From: Carya illinoinensis
Lineage: Eukaryota; Streptophyta; Magnoliopsida; Fagales; Juglandaceae
Reading direction: 5' to 3'
NCBI RefSeq assembly: GCF_018687715.1
Contig: NC_056766.1
Coordinates: 13,399,001-13,463,000 of the forward strand
Length of the DNA: 64,000 nucleotides
The notes under the pieces were generated by a model. It saw nothing but the letters and a program-made list of their open reading frames with translations. It was not told the DNA's origin and ran no database searches. Below, in pieces: positions 21,611-33,317 of the stretch; the stretch's first letter is position 1; each line of letters starts with the position of its first letter. Made by a program: the position numbers and the translations under genes.

Positions 21611-21739
21611 GGATGGTAAGCATCTTCAAAATCTCTTGATCATTGGATGTAAAATTCGACTGGTCTTTCAATTTTAGCGCTGACCAACAAAGTTGATGTC
21701 TAAACCGAGCCCAGACCATCTGAATGAATTACATACATC

Positions 21740-22300
21740 TACAAGCATTACATCTTTTATTCCACAAACACCATAAGAGAATACATGGTATCATACCAAG
21801 TAGTGAACCAAGTTTTGTAGTGTGTTTCATGCCAGCCCCTCCCTCATATAGATTATAAACCCACACAATTACAAACTTTTTCCCATATCAATCTAGCAAG
21901 TTCCCCTTTTGCAAACACATAATATAAGTCCTCACACCCCCCATTCTCACAACAATTAAAGTTTGAAACCATAGGAATACCAATCTTGCAAACATTATCA
22001 TCAACACTCAATGCATTGAAAAAACTTTCCAAACCAAAACTAAGATTTTTTTAAGTAAAAAAGAGTGCCATACCTGTTTAGACCATTCCACCTCTAGAGC
22101 TCAAATATGTAAGCAAAACCAAGCACTTTTGGTGGTAAACTGCCCATCTACATTTTTATTCCACACCAAAATATCCTCACCTTGTGTATGATGACCCAGC
22201 TTGTGAAAATAGAATACACTTTTTCCGCACCCACCATCTATAATAAGCCCGAGTCTCCTAATTCCATCTCCCATCCATTCTTTATCAACTTAAAAAAAGA
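21740..22300 (-). pseudogene. Relic of a LINE reverse transcriptase, zinc-binding region
   Basis: On the minus strand a frame through about 22050-21850 reads as the zf-RVT segment of a plant LINE: NALSVDDNVCKIGIPMVSNF, then CCENGGCEDLYYVF and ARLIWEKVCNCVG. This matches the usual pattern with cysteines, a conserved E-D/L-Y-F segment and A-x-x-I-W. Frames are broken on both sides and no RNase H or catalytic core is visible. It is a third LINE, older than LINE-A and LINE-B and not closely related to them. Confidence 0.65.
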
Positions 22301-23128
22301 CTCATGTTCAATCCACATCTTTTAGAATTTAAGAGAATGAAAATCATATAAGAATGACTTATAATACAAGGAATCAGGCCATTTGCAACTCTCAAAATCG
22401 TAGCAAAAAAGCTTAAAAATCACCACATTTACTCTATCGCAGTGATTTTAACTTTGCTGCACGTTTGCCAATTTTTAAGTTTATTGAACCACTATTAAAG
22501 GCATTAGTTTATTGAACCATCACAAGTCTTATTTGTTGCGCATCAAAACTATCCAAGAATCACACAAGACGATATTCAAGTGGTTCAGCAATTTGCCTAT
22601 ATCCACTAGAGCTAAAATTTAGTATGTTCGTGTGAGATTACAAACACTCAAAATTTTCTCATGTTTCACTCTCGTGTTTTGCCCACACACTTCACATATC
22701 AGAGCTCTCCTTTTAATAGGAGAAGTTCTACTAAATATCTACCAAATATCAACCATCATTGATAACAAATGGTGAGCTGCAGCAGCTATAGTTGATCTGC
22801 AACAAATAGGATGGTGCAGAGCATGAGATTTTGGATGGTACAGGTGCAGAGCAGCCTTTTTAACATCTCACAAACCAACTTGCCATCAATATATTCACAC
22901 ACTCATCGATTCCCACAAGCAAAGCTTAATAGTATTTTGAACTTACAAAGAAATAATAAAAAACATTTTGCAATTTAATCTACAGTTCAACAATTGCTTT
23001 AGAATATAAACATAACACCACAACCTTCCTTGAACCAGAACTTGGAAAGCAAAGACTTCCAATTTCAGATTTAACAAATTTATAAAAAGAAAGCAAGAGA
23101 GCTTTAGTTTAAAGTGTTTATGACATAC
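22301..23128. other. AT-rich region, nothing assigned
   Basis: No domain seen. The part from about 22530 to 22900 resembles non-coding LTR/leader sequence of copia elements (an AAGTGGTTCAGCAATTTGCC segment) but lacks ends. The stretch next to the ubiquitin-conjugating exon (22930-23128) would be its downstream intron. Confidence 0.35.
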
Positions 23129-23229
23129 CGTATGAACCAGAGTCTTGAATTCACTTGCAAGCTCATAACCATTCAAGTCCTCACTAGGAGGATGTAGGAT
23201 TGATATTCAAACACAGCCATCAGGATAAA
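23129..23229 (-). pseudogene. Single exon of a UBC7/UBE2G-type ubiquitin-conjugating enzyme, stop at the catalytic Cys
   Basis: Read on the minus strand, the exon starts after an intron-like CAATTGCAG acceptor and ends at a GTATGTC donor. Its 33 codons match the core of plant UBC7/13/14 (UBE2G) proteins: YPDG, ISILHPP, NGYELASE and VHT in the right order. The codon for the active-site cysteine (YPDG-x-V-Cys-ISILH) is TGA (23207-23209). Other changes are R to C before it and a degraded segment after LASE (FKTL instead of the usual RWTP). Neighbouring exons are not visible within about 1 kb. It is a dead remnant, either a gene fragment carried by a transposon or a leftover of a larger deletion. 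Confidence 0.75.
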
Positions 23230-25576
23230 CTGCAATTGATGCAGCAACCAAAATAAGTTTATTTTTCCACAACATGAAAAAAAAAAAAAACATCACTCAG
23301 CCATATAGCAAACATTTGGTAGATATCTATGTTTTTGGGACCATTAGTTAGATATTTCAAAAGCAACATTCAAGCAACCAAACCCTTAACCAATGTTATT
23401 GGCTTATGCAAGCTATCAAAGTAACCAACTAAACAACCAAAAATAGCAGCAATTGATATATTCCCAGACGCCCTGGGACAAGTTTTGATAAATATCTACC
23501 TTTATAACTGAAAAAAGTAAGACTCTAACTTCTATGGGACATATTTATGACAATATCAAGACTCAAGGTACAACCAAAAAAGAGATAAAGTTAGAAACTA
23601 CTACCACAACTTTCTATAATAGCAAAACTTAGCACTATCTCATGGCTAGTGAATAATCTCTTTTGGAAATGTAGAATAAAGCCAGATGAAACTTAGCACT
23701 ATCAATATATTGCTGTCGAGAGTGTATTTGGAGGATATGGAAGGGTGATAGTGTTAATATAAGGCGAGAAGATAGATGGCTTCCACTAATTTGGCAATCA
23801 CATATAATCACTTTTTCTTGTAGTGTACATATAATCACTATTTGTTGTAGTGTACATTCATGCCTCTATAATTAATGATATTACTTGCTCTCTCTATCTC
23901 TCTCCCTCTCGAAAAGCCTAAAGAGTTGTCTTCAAGGGTATGTTTCATGGAAATGCAGAGCTAAAGAAGCTAGAAGGATCAGTTAAAGCAGCCCTTCTAG
24001 CATTTTGCATATTTAAAAAAACACATTCAGAATATTAGTTTAGGGCTTCACTCCTACGTAAACTAGAGGGTTGAACCATAGACGAACTTCACCAAGCCCA
24101 AGTAAAAATAAAAATATATTTTTTTATACGTAAACAAAACTGAAAAAAAAAATATTCGAGCACCCCTCAATGTATGTTAGTTTGTGTGATAGCCATAACC
24201 TGATAATACTTCTTCATGAATATTCTTAACTCCAAGAAGAACATGTTTGGAAGAAGCAGATTCTTGGGCTTCAAAAATTACATTATGATGCTAACAGAAA
24301 TTAGTTTCTAGGAATCCCACAACATATACAGCCCATTATTCTTACCCAGCATGTGGTCCTTACTTTCAACAAAATAACTTTGTTCCTTGTTGCAACGAAT
24401 TTATATAAAATGCTTCCCATATTTTTCTCTCTTTTGCTTGGAAGAAGAGGTAGCAGAGTTTGAAAGATATTCCCCATTATGTAGGATGTATTAAAAGTAG
24501 TATAGAGCCATGAAGAGAATGGTATGCTAACTAGTAAATTTTAGGAATCCAGTTGTCTGTTATTGTTCTCCCACCCTATTTCAAGAAAAAAGTTTATTTC
24601 TAGCATCAATTAAGAAAGCATGACATGAACACAAACAGAATTTTATCACAATTAATTTTGATGATTTACTGGTATCAAATAGATCAACACCCCCAAATTG
24701 AATGCAGGATTTTTAAGCTTAATCAAATATAAAGTTTTGTCAAATTACTTGCGCAGGAAAAAGACCAACATATCTTTTGAAGACATTCCAATGTATCAAC
24801 CAGATATAATTGTTAATGCACGAATGAATGAACATCAAAGAGAATTATACAGAGCAATTCAGTTTCAAAGAACAATGTTGATATATGGTTTAGAATTCAC
24901 ATGAAAAGTAAATAGAGACGGTAATATGTTTTAATAACCCTTAGGAATGAATATTCTTCATCAAATAGTTTTATATTGGTGAGAAGAAATACCTAGAAAT
25001 ACATCCGATTGAGGATACAAGTACAGAGCTTCTACAACAATAAGTCTAATGTACCTAAATATGTGGCACATAACATATTTCGTTAAACTTTAAGCCTCTA
25101 ATAAAGGGTGCAAAAGAGCAAAGATAAAGCAATTACAGGCTGTTTAAGATCTACTCAGCAAATTTAGATGCTACTCAGACTAGACTTAAGCTATGAGAGG
25201 CTTGGGTAAACCTATTCATGCTCAGCCTTCTAATTGATTGGCCGAGCTCAACCTAGGTCGTGCTTGACATCAGCTCTAATGACTCCTTTTGACATCAGTT
25301 CTATGTGCAATCTTCTTTAATACCTAAGTGATAAACTAGAATCAATGTTTAAAAATCCACAAAGGAAAACATTAGCTTATTAAAATATATTTTTATTAAT
25401 TCCTAAACAAAGTTGCAAAAATAATATTATTTTGATGAAGAAAAGCTTGCTCAAATCATGTGTACAAACTATGATTTTGCTACAAATAATTATCAATTCC
25501 TTTCTAATGATCTTTGCACATAAAACACAGAAATTCTATCATTGTTGTAAGAAAGTAAGGTGCTGAGTAGCACTTG
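23230..25576. other. AT-rich region, no supported gene
   Basis: Intron-like and intergenic sequence. A 68-codon open frame at 24698-24904 (+) reads NISFEDIPMYQPDIIVNA and NEHQRELYRAIQFQRTM. It looks protein-like in composition, but I cannot assign it to a family and treat it as unproven. Poly(A) and T runs are at 23278-23290 and 24119-24125. Confidence 0.4.
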
Positions 25577-26030
25577 TGAAAAACAGAAGATGGAAGGGAG
25601 ATATGAGAAAAGAATATAGCTTCAGATGGAAGAGAAGGCTATTGGAAATCTCATTCATTCACTCTACTCGAATGCAGGTTCTGTTACAAGTATATATACA
25701 CTACAGAAAACAAAAAAACTAAAGAGGAAGAGTCCTAAAATTAACTTTTCACTTTCTACTGATTTACAAGTAATTTAGGACATGGCTTTTCATGACAACC
25801 TAAGACACTGCTTTACATCACTTCATCTGCAATTGTGTGCACTCTTAATTAGCTGTTGATGTGTGCTTTTATGCTTCTCTATTGCTTTACTTTTCTGTGC
25901 TTTGCTTTATGCTTTTCAGCTGCTGCATCTTGCTTTACATCAACTTGTCTGCTGCATGGTGATTTCTGCATGTCATTGTGTGCTTGTTCAGAATGTCCTT
26001 CTTCATTCTCCTTTTCTATTTCATGTCACA
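25577..26030 (-). repeat. 3' LTR of copia-1
   Basis: On the minus strand it starts TGTGACATGAAATAG right after the polypurine tract and contains a TATATATAC promoter-like string (near 25690-25700). It ends near TTTTTCACA (25575-25583). About 455 bp. The left edge is approximate because no second LTR is present for comparison. Confidence 0.6.
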
Positions 26031-26040
26031 ATAGCCCCCC

Positions 26041-28690
26041 ACAAGATGGAGAGTAGTAATTGACTACTCCCATGTTGCCTAGATGTAAATCAATGAGATA
26101 AGTAGGGAGTGCCTTAGTGAATACATCAGCTAATTGTAGCCTACTAGAAATGTGAGAAGTCTGAATACTTCCTTCCAATATTTTATGCCTTATGAGATGG
26201 CAATCTAGTTCAATATGTTTGGTCCTTTCATGGAATACAGGGTTAGATGCAATGTGCAAAGCTTCTTGATTATCATAGTAAAGAGTGTCAGCTTATGCAT
26301 GAGGTACTAGCAAATCTATGAAGAAATATTTTACCCAAGTCACTTCACAGCAAGTTACAACCATGGCCCTATATTCTGCTTCAGCAAAGCATCGGGACAC
26401 AATGGATTGTTTCTTGGACTTCCAAGATATTAAGGAAGTTCCAAGGAACACACAATATCCTGTGACTGATCTCCTAGTATCGGGGCACGATGCCCTATCT
26501 GAGTCACACTATGCTGACAGTTGAAGTTCAGCTGAGGAAGAGAACATAATTTCTTGACCAGGAGCTCCCTTTATGTACCTTAGAACCTTTTGAGCTGCAC
26601 TTCAGTGAATGTGGGTTGGACTGTCCATGAATTGGCTCAAATTTTGCACACTATAGCAAATGTCAGGTCTTATAAGTGTTAAGTAGAGTAATCGACCAAT
26701 GAGTCTCCTGTATACTGCTGGATCAGGAAGCATTTGACCAGTGCCCTTACTTAGCTTAGTGTTTTGGTCCATAGGTACCTTAACAGGTCTTGAACCAAGA
26801 GTACCCGAATCTGTAAGAATGTCAAGTGCATAATTCCTTTGGCAAATGTGGATTCCTTTGGAGGATTGAGCTACCTCTATCCCAAGAAAATACCTTAGGT
26901 GACCCAAGTCTTTAATCTTGAATTTTTGGTTCAAGAAGGTCTTCATGAGGGCAACAGATTCTGCACTATCACTAGCCACAATAATATCATCCACATACAC
27001 TAATAATGTAGTAAATGAATCAGGTCCTTTCATTGTGAAAAGGCTATAGTTAGCCTTTGATTGCTTGAAACCAAACTCAAGTAATGCAGCAGAAAGCTTA
27101 GAATACCATTGCCTCAAGACTTGCTTCAAGCCATACAAACTCTTATGTAACTTGCATACCTGATTTGGCCTTCCTTTGTTGTACCCTGGAGGTTTTTGCA
27201 TATAGATTTCCTCTTCTAAGTCCCCATGAAGGAATGCATTGTTCACATCGAACTGATGCAATTGCCAACCTTTCACTGCAGCTATGGAAAGCAAAGTTCT
27301 CACTATAACCATCTTAGCAACAAGAGAGAAAGTCTCATGGTAGTCTATCCCTTCTTGTTGTGTATATCCCTTTGCAACAAGTCGAGCCTTCAGCCTTTCA
27401 ACTGTCCCATCTGAGTTACACTCCACCTTGTAAACATATTTACAATCAATTGGAACCTTTCCTGATGGTAAGTCAGAAATCACCCATGAGTTGTTTAATT
27501 CTAAAGCTATCAACTCAGCTTCCATAGCCTTGAACCAATTGGGATCCTTAACAGCTTGGTGATATGTTTGTAGCTCAGTTTGAGTGGAAATGGAGGTGGA
27601 AAACGCTTGAAAATTGGAAGAGAATTTTTGATATGATAAAGTACTTGACAAAGGAAAAGATGTACCTGAAGAGGATGGAGCTGTCTGATCCACAGAGTGG
27701 GAAGGGAAACAAAGGGTGACCTACTGGTAGTGATAATCTTGAAGGTACTGAGGTGCCTCCTTAGCCCTGGTTGACTTTCAAGGTGGAGATTGACACAAAG
27801 GGGGTTGCAAAACCTGATCAGTAGAAGCAGGAAGGTGAATGGGGTTACTGTCTTCAAAGAATTCAAGTGTGGGCAATAGCTTTGATGTGGTAAGATCAAG
27901 GCTATCAATGCTGTTGGGAAGATGTGATGGTCTTGGTGAAGACATAGGATGATTTTCTGTTTGTGGTGGTTGAAGAGTTGGAGCATGATCATGACAATGA
28001 GGCTACAGTAAGGAGAATTCTCAGCTAAAGGATGGTCAACATCCTGCTCAATGGTGGGCATGGACAGCTGCTATGGAGTTGAATTCATTTGGAAAGGGAA
28101 AATGGATTCGTGGAAAAAGACATCTCTAGACACAAACACACTTTTGCTTTCAAGATCAAGCAACTTGTAACCTTTCACTTCAAAAGGATACCCTAGAAAA
28201 GCACACTTCTTCCCCCTAGGATCAAACTTCTTTCTACCTTAAGATAAGGTGGAGGCAAAAGCAAGACAACCAAACAACCTCATGTGTCCATAGGTTGGTT
28301 TGGCTTGAAATAGGGTCTCATAAGGTGTTTTATTGTCAAGTAAGGGAGTTGGGATCCTATTTATCATATAGGTGGCAGTGAGAATGCATTCATTCCAATA
28401 CTTGAGAGGGATGTTAGACTGAAATCTCAAAGCTCTTGCAACATTCAAAAGGTGTTGATGTTTTCTCTCAACAATGCCATTTTGTTGAGGTGTTTGGACA
28501 CAACTCCTTTGATGAATAACACCATTCTTACTGAAAAAGTCTTTCATTTGGAACTCAACACCATTTTCACTCCTAACAGTTTTAATTTTAGTTCCAAACT
28601 GGGTCTCAACTAAGTTGAAGAAGGACACTATGCACTGTCTTGTGTCAGATTTATTTTGAAGGAGGTAAACCCAAGTGGCTCGAGTAAAGT
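26041..28690 (-). pseudogene. copia-1 pol relic (integrase, reverse transcriptase, RNase H)
   Basis: The integrase core has the second catalytic Asp region changed (VRSENGVEF; usual copias have SDNG) and the Glu region [12 protein letters not shown] intact. The KFDPRGKKCAFLGYP segment marks its C-terminal part. The reverse transcriptase reads NNSWVISDLP through KARLVAKGYTQQEGIDYHETFS, FLHGDLEEEIYM and the catalytic YVDD (LLVYVDDIIVA). RNase H has [14 protein letters not shown] and AEAEYRAM. Breaks include stops at about 28240 and 28070, after 26602, near 26520 and near 26290. The reverse transcriptase domain itself is open for 363 codons. Confidence 0.85.
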
Positions 28691-28904
28691 GTGAAAATGT
28701 ATTTATTTACTATGATTTAGATGTAGTATTCTATCTTTTGCTAGATTCAGTGACAAAAGAGGATGATGTACCACCCTTATAATCTTTAGAAGATTCCATG
28801 GCAGCAAGTATCAAAGGCATGGAGCCCCTTGTAACTAAGGTCTATTTTTTAAAATTATAATGTGCCGATTTCTAGGACGAAATACATTTTTAAGCGGGGG
28901 AGGA
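28691..28904 (+). mobile_element. 3' end of a gypsy polyprotein region plus polypurine tract
   Basis: The motif at 28867-28904 (ATTTCTAGGACGAAAT ... AAGCGGGGGAGGATG) is a damaged form of the conserved last residues and polypurine tract of plant chromovirus-type gypsy elements (AATTTCGAGGACGAAATTC ... GGGGGGAGG), which is well preserved at 33283-33317. LTR-A follows immediately. The rest of that element is missing, cut near the 5'-truncated copia-1. Confidence 0.6.
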
Positions 28905-30917
28905 TGTGACATCTTGGATTCTGATAACAGACCCTATTCATATTTCTTTTGTATATTATCTTTTTATGGATTAATTGGCTAAGTGTGGGAGGATTTCTTA
29001 AAGTCATTTTCTATTCTTATTTGTTGGATTAGATCGTGGAGTTCTAAGTGAAAGAGCCCACATGGGGAAAATAGAAGATTTAGGCCTACGGAATTCAGCC
29101 CCTAAGGATTTTGGCCTTGGAATACCCAAGTTGACTGTTGGATAAGGAGGAGGCACCACTTGGCATTGGGAAGGAGTTTTTAGTCTCTTTAGAAGAGAAC
29201 TCATCATTTGGAACCTAGGAAAGTAGCAAATGTGAAACTTGTCCAACATGCATAAATATTCTGGAATAAGTGAGTGTAAGAAGCAAAAGGGAGAGGGAGA
29301 TTCAGATTAGGGCTTAAACACCCACATGCATGGCCCCATTTCTCTAGTGACACTTGTCAAGTATGAAAAGAAGCCTTTTGAGTTCTGAAAAGACCTTACT
29401 TGGGAAGAGGAAAAGTCATGTTTTTCAGAAGACTTTTTGGAGAAGGAAAAAGAGAGAGGGGGGCTACGACACAAGTAAGAGGAACACCTTGGGAAGAAAA
29501 AAAGACACTTAAGGTGACCAAGGGCTTTTAGCAAGCTCAAGACACACAAACACCCTTTTTGTAATGGGCAGAACGACTCCTCCATCAACCACCACCTTCC
29601 TTTCTCCCTAGCTTGAGCTTCCATGGCTATTCTTCTATGTCTCTTCGCATCTTTTTGTTCTTCTGTAAATCATCTCCTTGCTGCCACTACATCAATCACA
29701 ACCCAACTTGAGCCCGTCACTCATGGCACTGCTTGAAGCCCCTACCTCTCTATCCAAAAGTCTCATCGTCGTTGAGCCTAAGCCAATTTCAACCCTTCAA
29801 GAAACCCATCACTGAGCCTCTCCTGCTTCCTCCAATCATGTTCCAATCTTTTCCCCTCCCTAGATCTAGGTTTTGAAGCCTTTTAAAGGCTATTTTGCAG
29901 TGCGTCTCCATACACACCATCGTGTCCAGCCACTCAGCCACCTTTTCTTGGCCATGCGACCATCCCCTAGCTACCACATTCTCTTTCACGTCATCCCTAA
30001 CCCTTCAAATCCACCAACCCATGAGCTGTATCCCATTCCAACCTCTGCTCCGCCTCTTCCCCGTCATTGCTTGGCCGCGTTTGCCATCTCCTTGGTGAGC
30101 CAATCTACCATGAGTTTTTCCAATCTGGAGACTTGTAGACTGACATGCACTCGATCTTCTAGAATTGCCTGACCACGTCATATAAAACTGAGTGACATCC
30201 GCTGGGTTTTCGTTGGGTGCTAATGGGCTTGGACAAGATGCTAATGCTTTCATGGCGACTCCATGGCCCCTCTGCTGGCGGGGGTTGGAGGAAGCCTGAT
30301 CACATACTCATGGGGCTGGAGCTAGGCATCGCTCATTACGAAGTCACATGCATGGTCATTACCCATGGTGTGATGAAGGGAGCCAGGGTGTTCAGATGGT
30401 CCCTAGGAGAGAACATGGTACATGCGTAATAAATGGATATGGTTGGGCCAATGGTTTGTTGGCATAAATGGTTTTGGTTAAATGTTTTCTTTCGAGAAAG
30501 GGTTGGAAAAATGTATACTGTGGTCTTTTGCTTGTATTGTTATCTTACTTTGTTGGTTGTATAAATGTATGTTTTAAACTCTTGGTTGTTGCATGTTGAT
30601 TACTTGCTAAGATTGTGAAATCTCAGGTGGTGTTTCCACTTGCGATTCCGTTTCATGGAACTGTAGTTTTCGATGCAGGGGATGGGCTTGAGATTCTTGC
30701 CTATAACTATCAATTGGATAAATGTAATAATTTTGTAAGGAGTATTCGATTGGGTTGTAGACTTTTAACTCTCAGGTACTTAGCTTGAAACTGCCTTTAA
30801 AATTTTTCGCTGCGTATATTTATCATGTACACATATTGCATGTTTACATACACTTGCACATTGAGTTGGGGTGTGTGACCCGAGTGGCCTTCACCCGTGG
30901 GGGCCGAGGATGCTGCA
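28905..30917 (+). mobile_element. LTR-A of a non-coding gypsy-type array
   Basis: Starts TGTGACATCTTGG after a polypurine tract and ends ...GAGGATGCTGCA just before a primer-binding site. Its part from about 29563 onward is clearly related to 33640-35534 in LTR-B (shared CTTTCTCCCTAG, GAGCTTCCATGG, CCCTCCCTAGATCTAGG, GGTCCCTAGG blocks). Its first 650 bases are not related to LTR-B. Confidence 0.65.
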
Positions 30918-33282
30918 TATGGTATAAAAGCAGTTCAACTCTGGGTAAAATCACAAGTCACTTAGTTATAGTACCAGAATTCTAGGCTTCAATCTTAGCG
31001 TGATAGGCTTGAGAATTTTGTATAATTAGAATTTATCTTTAGCATATTAGGCTTGAACCCTTAGCAATTTATCTTGAGAATTTGTTTTTGGAATATCGAG
31101 GCTTGAAGGGGGAACGACATGGTCTAGTCTAGCTCATCGGATCAAAGAGTGAAGTCATGAACTAATGAAGGTGACCACTTCTAAACACGAGTTTATGGAA
31201 TCTTAAGTGGTAGGTTCAATAATCATTAGAGGAGTTAATTTAATTGAAAGTTTTAGATTTTGTCGACTTTGAGAAGCAATCTAACAATATTTGGGGTTTT
31301 AGAGTCTACTAGCTTTAAGAGACGATTGGTATTAGATTGAAGTTTATCGATCTTGCAGATTTTGAAAATTGATTCCTATATGATTTAAGGTTTTAGAATT
31401 GCAGACTTTAAGGATTGATTTATAATCATAATTGAGTTTTCAGTTCTATAGACTTGGTATGTAAGCTTATTTTGGGAATTATTTGGTTTGCAACTACTAA
31501 AATGTGAATTTCGAGCAAATTTGAGTTATTGATGTGGGGATTTATGATAAGTAAATTTCTCTATAAACTTGAAGATAATGGTTATGCAGATTTTCAAAAA
31601 CGATTGTACTTTGTGAAGATGTGGAAAGTGAGCAGTTCAGAAAGTGATCATTATCGAGTTTGCGGTTATAGGGTTGATAGATTTTAGGAAATGATTTTTA
31701 TCAAATTTAAGGAGTATAGATGGTGCAAATTTAGGAAATGATTTTGTTAATTCTAAAGATATAGGTTCATCAGGGTGTTGGAAGTGGTAGTTTATGTGTT
31801 GGTATTGAGGGAACGATTTGTGTGAATTGAGGGAACAATTTGTGTGATGGTATAGAAAGTGATCAAGTTAGGTAAAAAGTAGAATCAAGTGGGCGAGTTA
31901 CCGAGAAGGTTTCAATTATGTTTTGGTGAACTTCAATGGTGGTTGGTATTGAGTTTAGTCACCACCAGATTAGATGATAGTCGTATTTGAGGTGATGAGC
32001 TCTTAGGTATGTGTTGTCGAGTAAGAGTTATAGTTGCTCCTTTTGGGTGGTTGAATGGTTTCGAACCTTTTAGAGTGCATTATTGGTCCTAGATGGGATG
32101 CGTGGACTTTGGTTATATAGCTATTTCTTGAATTAAGTTTTGGTGCAAGGATACCATAAAGTTAGAGCAGATCGGTAATTTATGTTTTAGCCTGCATAGG
32201 ATTTATCGGAATAATTCAAAGCTCCTCCACCGCAAATGCTTTAGGTATTTATACCCTTGGAATACACTCTTAGGTGATATCTCCATGACTCACTCTCCCC
32301 AAACACTCAGACCAACCTTAAACCCAACTACTTCGTTGTGACCCCTTTTTCCCCATTCTCGTTGTGAACCATATCATTCTTTTGTTGCTTGGAAAAGCAA
32401 ACCCTTTCTAACTTCATTCTTTAGATCAATTTCCTTTCACCTTTAGGAAACCATAGAGATAATCCCGACCTTCACCTCCTTGCATTAGGCTTCTGACTGC
32501 TTTACTTTGGCTACTCAATCTTATAAATTTCATGGGCTTGGCTTAGTGTGTGGGTTTCTAAGTTCTCCTATCACTTCAAGGAAACTGTTGGAAATGATGT
32601 TCTAGGTGGACTCTTTTAAGCGTTGAATTCTTACCCACTGATATGATGATACTTGTTTGTAATTTGGATTGCTAAGGTTGATTGGTACTGGTTTGATGTC
32701 AATGATCAAGGATGTTTTTTTTTTTATTACATAATTTTATGCATTTTGGCGAATTATCAGAGTGTGCAGTAAAAGCGTGACATTTTGTGTTGTAGTTAGG
32801 GGTTCAAACTTTGCGCTGATCTTGAGAAATTGGTGGTGTGACTTGAGATCTTGAGACTATACTTTCCATCGGAGATTATTCATGTGGTCATGCAAATTTT
32901 GTGTATTGATGGTTAACTTGAGAAGCGGTTATCAGGTTACCAAAGTGTAGAATACGATGAAGGTTTGGAAGTTATAGCATAGGCGTCAATTGCGGATGGT
33001 ACGGTTTATCGTATGAAGCCAACAAGCTTTAGGATTCTTGAGCGATTGTATTAAGGTCCTCCTGGAAATGGAGATTTTGGATGACATGGCCACCCTAGGA
33101 ATTCTAGACATGATATGCCATTGGGAGGCAGGTACGGCTATGATTGAAGCACTGTAGGACTAGATATGAGAGAGCAACACTCGTATGTGTTTGGGGGTAA
33201 TAGTAATTGTGTAATTTGTATTGAGTAAGTGTGGAGCTGTGTGGTAAGTGTATTTTGGAGTTCTTATTGTCTGCAGCTTAGC
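30918..33282 (+). mobile_element. Non-coding internal region between two gypsy-type LTRs
   Basis: It opens with a degenerate initiator-Met primer-binding site (TGGTATAAAAGC, 30920-30931, usual TGGTATCAGAGC) and ends at the conserved gypsy 3' motif. No gag or pol frame is visible in 2.3 kb. The sequence is rich in short TTAGG/GATTTT-type repeats. It looks like a non-autonomous derivative (LARD type) or a much decayed internal region. Confidence 0.55.
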
Positions 33283-33317
33283 AATTTCGAGGACGAAATT
33301 CTTTTAAGGGGGGAGGT
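33283..33317 (+). other. Gypsy 3' coding end and polypurine tract
   Basis: AATTTCGAGGACGAAATTC followed by AAGGGGGGAGG directly before the LTR start. This is the well-known conserved junction of plant chromovirus-type gypsy elements. Confidence 0.7.

Larger units (their letters stand above)
25577..28690 (-). mobile_element. 5'-truncated Ty1/copia element (copia-1)
   Basis: The minus strand contains the 3' half of a copia element in order: integrase core (28690-28240), integrase C-terminal part (28235-28090), a linker, reverse transcriptase (27693-26602), RNase H (26590-26041), a G-rich polypurine tract (near 26031-26040) and the 3' LTR (25577-26030). Gag, protease and 5' LTR are missing. The left part of integrase ends abruptly at about 28690 against gypsy-type sequence. 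It cannot move by itself. Confidence 0.85.

Noticed and set aside
30785..30985. 66-codon frame near the LTR-A end
   Set aside because: It crosses the LTR end and the primer-binding site, so it cannot be a conserved gene.
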